From: Gemmatimonadota bacterium
GTDB taxonomy: Bacteria > Gemmatimonadota > Gemmatimonadetes > Gemmatimonadales > GWC2-71-9
Reading direction: 5' to 3'
DNA: 15,444 nt
Assembly (NCBI GenBank): GCA_003221985.1
Contig: QHUQ01000145.1
Location: 1-15,444, forward strand
Below, piece after piece: positions 1-7,641 of the stretch (its first letter is position 1; every line of letters starts with the position of its first letter). The position numbers and the translations under genes are program-made. The notes beneath the pieces were generated by a model. It worked only from the letters and a program-made list of their open reading frames with translations, made no database searches and was not told the DNA's origin.

Positions 1-1959
1 TTCGCCGTCAATCCGTTCGGCGTGCAAGGCGACGGCGCGCTCATCGAGGGCGCCAACATTACGGCCAGTGGGTTCATCGGCGGCGCCGTCGTGGGCCGCG
101 AGCAGCCCGACCTGAGTCCTGACTACGTGTTCCAGTCGCGCGGCCGCGTGACGGAGTGGGGCTACGAAGTCGAGGTGCGCATTCCGTTCAAGAGCCTGCG
201 GTATCAGCCGAAGCAGCCGCAGGACTGGAGCCTCAACATCGTGCGGCAGGTGAAGCATTCGGGGTTCGAGGATTCCTGGTTCCCGGCGCGCCGCGCCAAC
301 GCCACGTTTATCGGGCAGTCGGGGAACCTTATCGGGCTGGCCGGGATGCATCGTGGCCTCGTGATGGATCTGAATCCCGAGGCGACCGCCAAACGGACCG
401 GGACGCTGGGGGCGAGCGGGTACGGGTACGAAACGGGCAATCCGCAGGTCGGCGGCAATGTCCGCTGGGGAGTGACCGACAATCTCACGCTGAACGGCAC
501 CGTCAAGCCCGACTTCTCCCAGGTCGAATCAGACGCGGGGCAGCTCGCCTTCGATCCGCGTCAAGCGCTGTTCTTCCCCGAGAAGCGGCCGTTCTTCCTG
601 GAAGGGAGCGAGCTGTTTCAGGTGCCGCAGGGGCTGATCTACACGCGCCGCATCGTGCAACCGGTGGCCGCCGTCAAGCTCACGGGCAACGCGTCGGGCA
701 CGGACATCGGGTTTCTCTCCGCGGTCGACGGCACATTCGCGTCGGCGAGCGGGAGCGATAATCCCATTTACAACATCGTGCGGGCGCAGCGCAGCCTCGG
801 CCATGGGTCGCGCGTCGGCCTGGCGTACACCGATCGTATCGAAGGCAGCAACTACAATCGCGTCGCCGAATTCGACAGCCGCCTGGTTTTTAAGGAGATC
901 TATGGCTTGAGCGTGCAACTCGCCGGTAGTCGGACGCGCAACGGAGGCGTGACGACTACGGCGCCATTGTGGCTCAGTCAATTCACCATCCAGCACCGGG
1001 TCTGGGGGCTGCGCAGCCTGTTCGCCGGCATCTCCGATGACTTCCGCTCCGCGAGCGGATTCATCGGCCGGGCGGGGATCGTGCATTCGTACGTCGACCC
1101 GAGTTGGACCACCTACGGGAAGCCCGGCGCGCTATTGCAGCGCTTCACCGGCGACATCGTCGTGGACGGCATCTGGCAGTATCAGAATTTCATCCACGGG
1201 CGCCGCATCCAGGACCAGAAGCTGCACTTCAACGGCAATGCGGCGCTGCGCGGCGGCTGGAACATCGGTGCCGGATACTTCGTCGAGTCGTTCGGGTACG
1301 ACTCGGCGCTCTACGCCGATTATCGGCTCGAGGTACCAAAATCAGGCGGCGGACTCGACACGATCCCGTTCGTGGGGCAGCCGACGATCGGGAATGGGGA
1401 GTACATCGTTCAGGTCGGGACGCCGCAGTGGAAGCATTTCAGTGGCGGCGGGTTCTTCCTGCAGGGCCACGACGAAAACTTCTTCGAATGGGCGTCCGCC
1501 GACCTCCTGCTGCTGAGTGTGGACCTGTCGTACCGTCCCACGGAGCGGATCCGCAACTCCGTCAGCTATTTCTGGCAACAGGTGAACCGTCGTACCGACG
1601 GCAGCCTGGTGAATGTGGGCCGGATTCTCCGTGCCAAGGTCGAGTATCAACTGTCGCGACCGTTGTTCGTCCGGCTGGTCGGCCAGTATGTCCAGGATCA
1701 GACCGATTCGTTGCGCGATGACTCACGCACCGGCGCGCCGATTCTGATTGCCGGGCCAACGACGGTGACCCGCACCCAGGCGAGCGCGCACAACAACTTC
1801 CACGTCGATGCGCTGCTCAGCTATCAACCGATTCCCGGAACCGTGGTGTTCGCGGGGTACGGCAGCGACCTGGAGGATCAGGACGCGTTCCAGTTCCGCG
1901 GGCTGAAGCGCCAAGCAGACGCGCTGTTCGTAAAGCTGAGCTATCTGTTCCGCCTGTAA
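1..1959 (+). CDS. DUF5916 family protein, 3' part (carbohydrate-binding-like domain plus outer-membrane-type barrel)
   Basis: The frame is open from the first base, so the N-terminus (signal peptide and most of the CBM9-like domain) lies outside the window; 652 residues are present. The first residues (FAVNPFGVQGDG) and the later VRIPFKSLRY block match the end of the CBM9-like domain that opens DUF5916 proteins. They are followed by the family hallmark KPDFSQVESD and FFPEKRPFFLEGSELF (about bases 504-620). The rest alternates aromatic and polar residues like an outer-membrane beta-barrel and ends FVKLSYLFRL, a barrel-type C-terminus. Family function is unknown; an outer-membrane location is inferred. 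A second DUF5916 gene lies at 9591-12266 on the other strand with the same hallmark motifs but is clearly divergent. No start can be chosen here; the internal GTG at 22 is not a credible start. Family assignment is confident, role is not. Confidence 0.88.
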   Translation, partial: FAVNPFGVQGDGALIEGANITASGFIGGAVVGREQPDLSPDYVFQSRGRVTEWGYEVEVRIPFKSLRYQPKQPQDWSLNIVRQVKHSGFEDSWFPARRANATFIGQSGNLIGLAGMHRGLVMDLNPEATAKRTGTLGASGYGYETGNPQVGGNVRWGVTDNLTLNGTVKPDFSQVESDAGQLAFDPRQALFFPEKRPFFLEGSELFQVPQGLIYTRRIVQPVAAVKLTGNASGTDIGFLSAVDGTFASASGSDNPIYNIVRAQRSLGHGSRVGLAYTDRIEGSNYNRVAEFDSRLVFKEIYGLSVQLAGSRTRNGGVTTTAPLWLSQFTIQHRVWGLRSLFAGISDDFRSASGFIGRAGIVHSYVDPSWTTYGKPGALLQRFTGDIVVDGIWQYQNFIHGRRIQDQKLHFNGNAALRGGWNIGAGYFVESFGYDSALYADYRLEVPKSGGGLDTIPFVGQPTIGNGEYIVQVGTPQWKHFSGGGFFLQGHDENFFEWASADLLLLSVDLSYRPTERIRNSVSYFWQQVNRRTDGSLVNVGRILRAKVEYQLSRPLFVRLVGQYVQDQTDSLRDDSRTGAPILIAGPTTVTRTQASAHNNFHVDALLSYQPIPGTVVFAGYGSDLEDQDAFQFRGLKRQADALFVKLSYLFRL

Positions 1960-1968
1960 CGCCCTCTT

Positions 1969-2010
1969 GCCGCCCGTCGACCTCCGGTGCATTCTGAAGG
2001 CACGGGCGGC
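1969..2010 (+). terminator. Possible hairpin after the DUF5916 gene
   Basis: A perfect 9-base inverted repeat (GCCGCCCGT at 1969-1977, ACGGGCGGC at 2002-2010) begins 10 bases after the DUF5916 stop, with a 24-base loop. No T-tract follows, so it is at best a weak or factor-assisted terminator or an mRNA 3'-end stabiliser. Its position between a stop codon and the next transcription unit is the main argument for a role. Confidence 0.35.
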
Positions 2011-2069
2011 CTGATCCGCGCCCAACCTCTTCGGCCCTCCCCCAGCGAGGGTCCCTGTGAGGCAAAGGG

Positions 2070-2159
2070 GGGCACACTCCCGGATCGATGATCGCAGCAG
2101 CCTTTGGACGCCGCGGAGCGTCACCGCTGGGGGGTGTGTGCCCGTGGCCTAACCAAAGG
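2070..2159 (+). promoter_or_regulatory. Structured leader upstream of the SRPBCC-like gene, with interleaved inverted repeats
   Basis: The 208-base gap 1960-2167 holds no gene. Its second half has three inverted repeats: GGGCACAC (2070-2077) with GTGTGCCC (2136-2143); CCTTTGG (2101-2107) with CCAAAGG (2153-2159); and a small GACGC/GCGTC hairpin (2107-2111 / 2118-2122). The first two interleave, so they cannot form together except as a pseudoknot. The second would pair with the Shine-Dalgarno of the gene at 2168. No known riboswitch class is recognised and I see no convincing sigma70 promoter. Regulation by alternative folding is inference; short repeats like these can arise by chance in GC-rich DNA. 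Confidence 0.3.
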
Positions 2160-2160
2160 A
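2156..2160 (+). promoter_or_regulatory. Ribosome binding site for the gene at 2168
   Basis: AAGGA, preceded by another A, lies 7 bases before the ATG at 2168. It is a good Shine-Dalgarno and fixes that ATG as the start. It is partly covered by the right arm of the CCTTTGG/CCAAAGG inverted repeat. Confidence 0.7.
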
Positions 2161-2167
2161 CCTTCCA

Positions 2168-2818
2168 ATGCCTGCCAATAAAGACTTCAAGCGCCTCGTT
2201 CGCGCTCGTATGCAGAAAACGGGTGAAGCCTATACGACCGCCCGCGCGCATCTCGTCCAAACACAGACTCCGAATTACGCCAAACTCGCAGGACTAAGCG
2301 ACGCCTCCATCAAAGCCAAGACCGGGTGCACGTGGGAGCGCTGGACGCATGCGCTCGACTACGCCGGTGCCCACAAGTGGCCGCATCGGGCGATCGCCGA
2401 GTACGTGCACGAGAAATACAAGGTCGGCGACTGGTGGGCGCAGACGGTCACGGTGGGCTATGAGCGCATCAAAGGGCTGCGCGCCATCGGCCAGCGACGC
2501 GATGGCAGCTTCGAAGCGGCCAAGAGCAAGACGTTCGCGGCACCCCTGGGCAAGCTGTATCGCGCTTGGAGCAGCGCGCGGACGCGCGCGCAGTGGCTGC
2601 CGGATGTGGCGCTCGCGGTTCGCTCGGCGACGCCGCGGAAGTACATGCGCATCACGTGGCCGGACGGGACGTCGGTGCAGCTCGGCTTCCTCAAGAAAGG
2701 CGTCAGGAAGAGCGCGGTCGCGGTGCAGCACACCAAGCTGCCTGATCGAGCCGCCGCGACCAAGATGAAAGCGTTTTGGGAAGAGCGCCTCGCCGCATTG
2801 GGAGCCGTGCTCGGATGA
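2168..2818 (+). CDS. Small protein with WWAQTVTVGYE motif and SRPBCC/AHSA1-like C-terminal half
   Basis: 216 residues, with a good Shine-Dalgarno 7 bases upstream. Three parts are visible. The N-terminal stretch (KDFKRLVRARMQKTGE, about 5-20) is a short basic block seen at the start of several otherwise unrelated soil-bacterial proteins. A middle region (about 45-115) has KTGCTWERW and DWWAQTVTVGYERIKGLR, typical of proteins often annotated DUF4287 or 'SRPBCC'. The C-terminal part (about 117-216) has the pattern LYRAWSSARTRAQWLP and ends FWEERLAALGAVL, like the edge strands and long last helix of the AHSA1/START fold, which binds hydrophobic ligands. There is no signal peptide, so it is probably cytoplasmic. 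Its stop overlaps the next start (ATGA), so it is cotranscribed and probably translationally coupled with the amidohydrolase. Function unknown; the fold call is from remembered family patterns. Confidence 0.8.
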   Translation: MPANKDFKRLVRARMQKTGEAYTTARAHLVQTQTPNYAKLAGLSDASIKAKTGCTWERWTHALDYAGAHKWPHRAIAEYVHEKYKVGDWWAQTVTVGYERIKGLRAIGQRRDGSFEAAKSKTFAAPLGKLYRAWSSARTRAQWLPDVALAVRSATPRKYMRITWPDGTSVQLGFLKKGVRKSAVAVQHTKLPDRAAATKMKAFWEERLAALGAVLG

Positions 2819-3789
2819 AGACAGTCCATTCCCTTTCCGCGTTATTGACACTCACCATTGCTTCGGCGGCGGGCCAGGTAGGCCCGCCGCTCGTCGATCA
2901 TCATCAGCACTTGTTCAGCCCCGCCGCGGCCGCGCTCGTCACGCCGAATCCGCTTCCGCCCGGCGCCACGGCACTCCAGTCGATCGATGCGGACCGCGTC
3001 ATTGGACTGCTCGACTCGGCAGGAATTCGACGCGCGCTGGTGCTGTCGGTCGCGTACACCTGGGGCAATCCGAGCCGGCACGTCGAGAACGAATACGAGC
3101 AGGTGAAAGCGGAGAACGATTGGACGGCCCAGCAAGTCGGCCGCTACCCCGACCGGCTGCGCGCCTTCTGCAGCTTCAATCCGCTACGCGATTATGCGCT
3201 CGACGAGCTGAACCGCTGCTTCGCCAATCCCCTGCTGCGCACCGGGCTCAAGCTGCACATCGGCAACTCGGCGGTCGACTATCACAACGCGCAGCATCGC
3301 GAACAGCTGCGCCGCGTCTTTCGGGCCGCCGACGACCGGCACATGGCGATGGTCATCCACATGCGCGCTTCCATCTCGCGGAATCTGCCGTACGGCCGCG
3401 AAGAGGCACGGATCTTCTTCGATTCGATTCTCCCGGCCGCACCGCATGTGCCCGTGCAGATCGCGCACCTCGCCGGGGCGGGCGGCTACGACGCCACGAC
3501 GGACTCGGCGTTGTCGGTGTTTGTCGACGCGATCGCGAGGCACGATCCGCGCGCGCAGCGGCTCTGGTTCGACGTCACGACCGTCTGCCGCAACATGACC
3601 AACGACGACGCGCGCCTCATCGCCCAGCGGATCCGGCAGCTGGGGCCGGAGCGCGTGCTGTACGGCTCGGACGCGGCCGCCGGGGACAACCTGGCGCCGC
3701 GCGCGGCGTGGGCCGAGTTTCTCAAGTTGCCGCTGACCGCAGCGGAGTTTCGCACCATCGCCACCAACGTCGCACCCTACATGCGATAG
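2815..3789 (+). CDS. Secreted amidohydrolase (amidohydrolase_2 / TIM-barrel metal-dependent hydrolase)
   Basis: 324 residues from the ATG at 2815, chosen because it gives an ATGA overlap with the preceding stop and a normal signal peptide (MKT, then a hydrophobic run to about residue 20); an upstream in-frame ATG at 2776 would add an arginine-rich tail and is rejected. Just after the signal comes DHHQHLF, the D-x-H-x-H metal motif (H30, H32). Further candidate metal or catalytic residues are H182 (VIHMR), H218 (IAHLAG) and D286 (LYGSD), in the order expected for amidohydrolase_2 enzymes (decarboxylases, lactonases, 4-oxalomesaconate-type hydrolases). Length matches the family. A periplasmic location is inferred from the signal. 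Substrate cannot be read from sequence. It lies 8 bases from a secreted peptidase, so an extracytoplasmic catabolic role for the run is plausible. Confidence 0.87.
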   Translation: MKTVHSLSALLTLTIASAAGQVGPPLVDHHQHLFSPAAAALVTPNPLPPGATALQSIDADRVIGLLDSAGIRRALVLSVAYTWGNPSRHVENEYEQVKAENDWTAQQVGRYPDRLRAFCSFNPLRDYALDELNRCFANPLLRTGLKLHIGNSAVDYHNAQHREQLRRVFRAADDRHMAMVIHMRASISRNLPYGREEARIFFDSILPAAPHVPVQIAHLAGAGGYDATTDSALSVFVDAIARHDPRAQRLWFDVTTVCRNMTNDDARLIAQRIRQLGPERVLYGSDAAAGDNLAPRAAWAEFLKLPLTAAEFRTIATNVAPYMR

Positions 3790-3797
3790 GACATACC

Positions 3798-5927
3798 ATG
3801 CGCTCGATCCGACTGCTCGCCTGCACCGCCTGGTTGTTGTCGCCGCTCGCGCCGCTCGCCGCTCAGCAACGCCACACGATCACCCATGAGGACGTCTTTC
3901 TGATGAAACGCCTGTCGTCGCCGGCCATAAGCCCCGACGGGCGCTGGGTCGTGTTCAGCGTGACGGAGCCGTCCTATACCGAAGGCGAGCAGGTGAGCGA
4001 TCTCTGGATCGTGCTCTTGGATGGCAGTGCGGAGCCGCGGCGGCTGACGAACAGCAAAGGCGGCGAGAGCGGGGTCGATTGGAGCCCCGACAGCCGGCGG
4101 ATCGCGTTCAGCGCGCGCCGCGAAGGCGATGATGCGGCGCAGATCTACGTACTGGACCTGAGTGGTGGTGGCGAAGCACAGCGCGTGACGAACATCTCGA
4201 CCGGCGCTGCTAGTCCGCTGTGGCGTCCTGATGGCCGCGCCATCCTTTTCTCCAGCATGATCTACCCCGGCGCGCTCACCGACTCGGCGAATCGTGCCGC
4301 GGCGGCCGAGCGCAAAGGCCGGAAGTACAACGCGCGCGTGTACGACGCGTCGCCGATTCGCCTGTGGGACCACTGGCTCGACGACCGGCGGCCGCATCTG
4401 TTCGTGCAGCCGCTCGACCCGAACGCACCGGCCAGGGACATCCTCGCCGGGTCGCAGCTCGTGCAAGAGGCCGGTTTCGGTGGGCGGCTCGGCACCAGCG
4501 GCGAAGACCTGGCGGCCACATGGACGCCGGACGGCAAGCTCGTCGTGTTCGCCGCCACCACGAACCGCGGGGACTGGACGCATGGCGACGTCGTCCAAGC
4601 GCTGTGGGTCGTGAACGCGACGGCAGGCGAACCGTTACGGCTTACGCAAGGCAAAGACGATTACGACGCTCCGCAATTCAGCTCTGATGGCAAGACACTG
4701 TACGCCGTCATGACGCCGACCAACGAGCACACGTTCAACAACCGGCGGCTGGTGTCGTGGCCCTGGCCGCACAGCGCGAATGGCGCTCCGCGTGTCGTCG
4801 CCGGAGGGACCGAGCATTCGGTCGGCGGCTACAACCCGGCGCCGGATAGGCGCAGCGTGTTTTTCCTCGCTGAGGACGCCGGCCACGCGCGCCTGTTTCG
4901 CACGCCCGCAGCCGAAGGGCTGGAGCAGGAGGTCGGCAAGATGACGGGCGGCACGTTCAGTGGTTTGCAGGTGGCGACGGCGACCACGGGGAGCTCCGTG
5001 AAGATGGCGGCGGTGTGGGAGAGTGCGACCAATCCGCCCGAAATCGTCAGGATCGATCCGGCCACCGGCCGCTGGACCGCGCTGACGAAGTTCAACACGG
5101 ACAGGGCCGAGACAATCGACTGGCAGCCGCTGCGCGAGTTCTGGTTTACAGCAACCCGCGGCAACCGCATTCACAGCTTCTACGCGCTGCCGCCACGATT
5201 CGACTCGACCCGCAGTTACCCCTTGTTCGTGCTGATCCACGGCGGTGCGGCCAACATGTGGACCGACAACTTTGGCCTGCGCTGGAATCCGCATCTCCTG
5301 GGCGCCACCGGGGGGGGTTACGTGGTCCTGATGACCGACTACAGGGGCTCGACGGGCTACGGCGAGAAATTCTCGCAGGACATCCAGTTCGATCCGCTCG
5401 AGGGGCCCGCGAATGACATCAACGAGGCCGCCGACAGCGCGATCAAGCGGTTCCGGTTCATCGATGCCTCCAGACAGGTCGCGGGTGGCGCCAGTTACGG
5501 CGGCCACCTCACGAATTGGCTGGCCGTGACCACGACACGCTACCGCGCGCTGGTCAGCCACGCTGGGGAATGGGATCTCGAGACGCAGTGGGCGACCAGC
5601 GACTTCAACTACGACCGGGAGCGCAACGTGGGCGGCCCGCCGTGGGAGGACCACGCTCTCTGGCGAACTCAGAGCCCAATGCGACGGGCGGCGAACCTGC
5701 ACACCCCGGTGCTCGTCTCCGTGGGCGAGCGCGACTTCCGGGTGCCGATGAACAACGCGCTGGAGTTCTGGACCGCGCTGCAGCGCCAGGAGATTCCCTC
5801 GCGGCTCATCATCTGGCCGGAGGAGAACCACTGGATTCTCAAGGGCGAGGACAGCCGCTTCTTCTATAAGGAGGTGGCGGCGTGGTTCGCGCGCTGGCTC
5901 GGCGCGCCGGCGGCGACGGGACAGTGA
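3798..5927 (+). CDS. Secreted S9 family peptidase (prolyl oligopeptidase / acylaminoacyl-peptidase type)
   Basis: 709 residues. The ATG at 3798 is chosen because it is preceded by AGGA (3788-3791, overlapping the previous stop) at 6 bases and opens a clear signal peptide (MRSIRLLACTAWLLSP..., cleavage near LAAQQ, about residue 24). Residues about 35-420 carry repeated TolB/beta-propeller blades (ISPDGRWVVFS, WSPDSRRIAFS, WTPDGKLVVFA). The C-terminal alpha/beta-hydrolase has the catalytic triad in order: S566 in GGASYGG, D646 in GERDFRVP, H678 in EENHWILKG. The length fits the family. It should cleave short peptides in the periplasm. An 8-G run at 5310-5317 lies in the hydrolase domain but the frame is intact. 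Its stop overlaps a GTG (GTGA, 5924-5927) that starts the Tat-signal fragment of the next gene. Confidence 0.93.
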   Translation: MRSIRLLACTAWLLSPLAPLAAQQRHTITHEDVFLMKRLSSPAISPDGRWVVFSVTEPSYTEGEQVSDLWIVLLDGSAEPRRLTNSKGGESGVDWSPDSRRIAFSARREGDDAAQIYVLDLSGGGEAQRVTNISTGAASPLWRPDGRAILFSSMIYPGALTDSANRAAAAERKGRKYNARVYDASPIRLWDHWLDDRRPHLFVQPLDPNAPARDILAGSQLVQEAGFGGRLGTSGEDLAATWTPDGKLVVFAATTNRGDWTHGDVVQALWVVNATAGEPLRLTQGKDDYDAPQFSSDGKTLYAVMTPTNEHTFNNRRLVSWPWPHSANGAPRVVAGGTEHSVGGYNPAPDRRSVFFLAEDAGHARLFRTPAAEGLEQEVGKMTGGTFSGLQVATATTGSSVKMAAVWESATNPPEIVRIDPATGRWTALTKFNTDRAETIDWQPLREFWFTATRGNRIHSFYALPPRFDSTRSYPLFVLIHGGAANMWTDNFGLRWNPHLLGATGGGYVVLMTDYRGSTGYGEKFSQDIQFDPLEGPANDINEAADSAIKRFRFIDASRQVAGGASYGGHLTNWLAVTTTRYRALVSHAGEWDLETQWATSDFNYDRERNVGGPPWEDHALWRTQSPMRRAANLHTPVLVSVGERDFRVPMNNALEFWTALQRQEIPSRLIIWPEENHWILKGEDSRFFYKEVAAWFARWLGAPAATGQ

Positions 5928-5982
5928 GGCTCGGCTTGAGCGAGCCGATCTCCCGCCGCGACTTCCTCAACGGCGTCACGCG
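5924..5982 (+). pseudogene. Displaced 5' end of the FAD oxidoreductase gene: GTG start plus Tat signal, out of frame with the body
   Basis: A GTG at 5924 overlaps the peptidase stop by 4 bases and reads MRLGLSEPISRRDFLNGVT. SRRDFLNGV is a twin-arginine signal core, and spermidine-dehydrogenase-like proteins usually start this way. This frame then diverges and stops at 6268, giving nonsense. The FAD domain is one frame away: read in that frame, bases 5977-6000 give HAMRDGRF, which resembles the HALRDGRF block I remember from just before the FAD domain in these proteins. The roughly 50 residues that normally join the Tat motif to this block (h-region, cleavage site and linker) are absent. The simplest reading is an internal deletion with frame shift at about 5970-5980, or an assembly error. 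Confidence 0.65.
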
Positions 5983-7641
5983 ATGCGCGATGGCAGGTTC
6001 GAAACGCGTATCGCCAACGCCATCGGCACCGGCGAGATGTACGACCTCGTCGCCGTCGGCGGCGGAATCAGCGGACTCGCGGCCGCGATCTTCTTCCAGA
6101 AATACAAAGGCGGGCGCTGCCTCGTCATCGACAACCACGCCATCTTCGGCGGCGAAGCGAAGCGCAACGAGTTCCTGGTCGACGGACAGCGGCTCACCGC
6201 GCACCAGGGTTCAGCGATTTTCCTGGTACCGGGGAAAGGCGGTTACACCGATCGGTTTTACGAGATGATCGGAATGGATCGCTCAGCGTTCGCCTACCAG
6301 ACGTGGCGCGGACCGTCGCCCGAGATGCCGCTCGCGCACTCACCGTACGAGACGCCGACGAATTACGGCTTCTACTTCGGACCGAAGTTCGGCCACGGGT
6401 CCGGCACTTGGGTGATGGACCCGTGGGGACGGCAGCTCGAAGGCGCGCCCATCAGTGATACCACGCGGGCGGAGCTGCTGCGTTGGGGGACGAACAGGGT
6501 CGACGTACCAGGGCCACGGACCGAAGGCGACGCCATCTCGCGCCAGCTCGATTCCATCACGCTCGAAGATCACCTGATGGCGCGATACACCATCAGCCGC
6601 GAGACCGTGCGCACGTTTCTGTCGCCCGTCGAAGGTGGCGGATACGGTCTTGGTCCTGACGTGCTGTCGGCGTACTGCAACTACGCGATCGAGAACCAGT
6701 TTCCGGAGGATGGCGACGACACCCTCGGCGACCAGATGTTTCCCGACGGCAACGGCGGATTCGCGCGGCTGATGGTGAAGACGCTCGTCCCCGATGCCTT
6801 CGCCGGTCCGCGCACCGTCGACGCGGTGTGGCAGAATCACGTCAACTTCCGCGCGCTCGATCGCGCCGGCCAAGCGACCAGGATTCGATTGAATTCCACC
6901 GTCGTTCGCATCGAGCACGCCGGTGATCCTGGGAGCGCGCCGCACGTCGTCGTCACGTACGCTAGGCGCAATCGACTCCACACAGTCAAAGCGCGCACGG
7001 TCGTCGTGGCGGGTGGCAGCTGGACGGCGAAGCACATCGTGCATGACCTCCCTGCCGGCCATCGCGCAGCGTATGCGCAGTTCTATCGATCGCCGTGCCT
7101 CATGGCGAACATCGCCGTTCGCAACTGGCGCTTTCTCTACAAGATGGGATTGTCCGGTTGCCGCTGGTTCGGGGGACTCGGCGACTATCTCTCGGTCCGG
7201 AAAATGGCGCTCGTCGGCAACGAGCCCCGCACCATCGGTCCTGACTCACCGACGGTGCTGACCATCAAGGTCCTCTTCGGCCAACCCGGCTTGTCGATCG
7301 CCGAGCAGGGGAGCCGGGGACGCGCGCAGCTGCTCGGCACGTCGTTCGCGCAGTACGAGCGCGCATTCCGCGAGCAGCTCGCCGACATGTTCGCGCCCGG
7401 CGGATTCGATCCGCGCCGGGACATCGCCGGCATCATTCTCAATCGCTGGGGTCACGCGTACGTGAATCCGCAGCCGGGGTTTTTCTTCGGTATCAATGGC
7501 CAGCCAGCGCCGAGGGACATTTTGAGGAATCGTCCGCACGGGCGGATCGCGTTTGCGAATACGGATCTCGCCGGAGCCAGCGATCATCGGAACTCGATAC
7601 GCGAAGCCGATCGCGCGGTGCAGTCACTGGTTCTCGTATAG
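5983..7641 (+). CDS. Spermidine dehydrogenase-like FAD-dependent oxidoreductase (lacks an in-frame Tat signal)
   Basis: 552 residues from the first in-frame ATG. The dinucleotide-binding motif is at residues 20-31 (YDLVAVGGGISG), followed by VIDNHAIFGGEAKRNEF (48-64), a block characteristic of SpdH-like flavoproteins; the C-terminal FAD segment FANTDLAGASDHRNSIREA is intact. Spermidine dehydrogenases oxidise polyamines and are normally exported; substrate here is unproven. Complete homologues are, from memory, about 60-70 residues longer, consistent with a lost N-terminal piece. The ATG at 5983 has no good Shine-Dalgarno, and upstream translation would arrive in the wrong frame through the coupled GTG at 5924, so expression may be poor and the product cytoplasmic. 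The body shows no stop or further shift, so damage, if real, is recent. The 3' end overlaps the opposing creatininase gene by 18 bases. Confidence 0.8.
   Translation: MRDGRFETRIANAIGTGEMYDLVAVGGGISGLAAAIFFQKYKGGRCLVIDNHAIFGGEAKRNEFLVDGQRLTAHQGSAIFLVPGKGGYTDRFYEMIGMDRSAFAYQTWRGPSPEMPLAHSPYETPTNYGFYFGPKFGHGSGTWVMDPWGRQLEGAPISDTTRAELLRWGTNRVDVPGPRTEGDAISRQLDSITLEDHLMARYTISRETVRTFLSPVEGGGYGLGPDVLSAYCNYAIENQFPEDGDDTLGDQMFPDGNGGFARLMVKTLVPDAFAGPRTVDAVWQNHVNFRALDRAGQATRIRLNSTVVRIEHAGDPGSAPHVVVTYARRNRLHTVKARTVVVAGGSWTAKHIVHDLPAGHRAAYAQFYRSPCLMANIAVRNWRFLYKMGLSGCRWFGGLGDYLSVRKMALVGNEPRTIGPDSPTVLTIKVLFGQPGLSIAEQGSRGRAQLLGTSFAQYERAFREQLADMFAPGGFDPRRDIAGIILNRWGHAYVNPQPGFFFGINGQPAPRDILRNRPHGRIAFANTDLAGASDHRNSIREADRAVQSLVLV

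Noticed and set aside
2088..2297. Short plus-strand reading frame overlapping the leader and the start of the gene at 2168
   Set aside because: Its second half is an out-of-frame reading of the well-supported 2168-2818 gene, and it has no Shine-Dalgarno or family resemblance.
3120..3797. N-terminal extension of the S9 peptidase frame back to 3120
   Set aside because: The extension is an arginine-rich shadow of the amidohydrolase gene; the ATG at 3798 has a Shine-Dalgarno and signal peptide.
4635..5831. 398-codon open frame antisense to the S9 peptidase
   Set aside because: GC-rich antisense shadow with no recognisable domain; the sense strand carries a complete catalytic triad.
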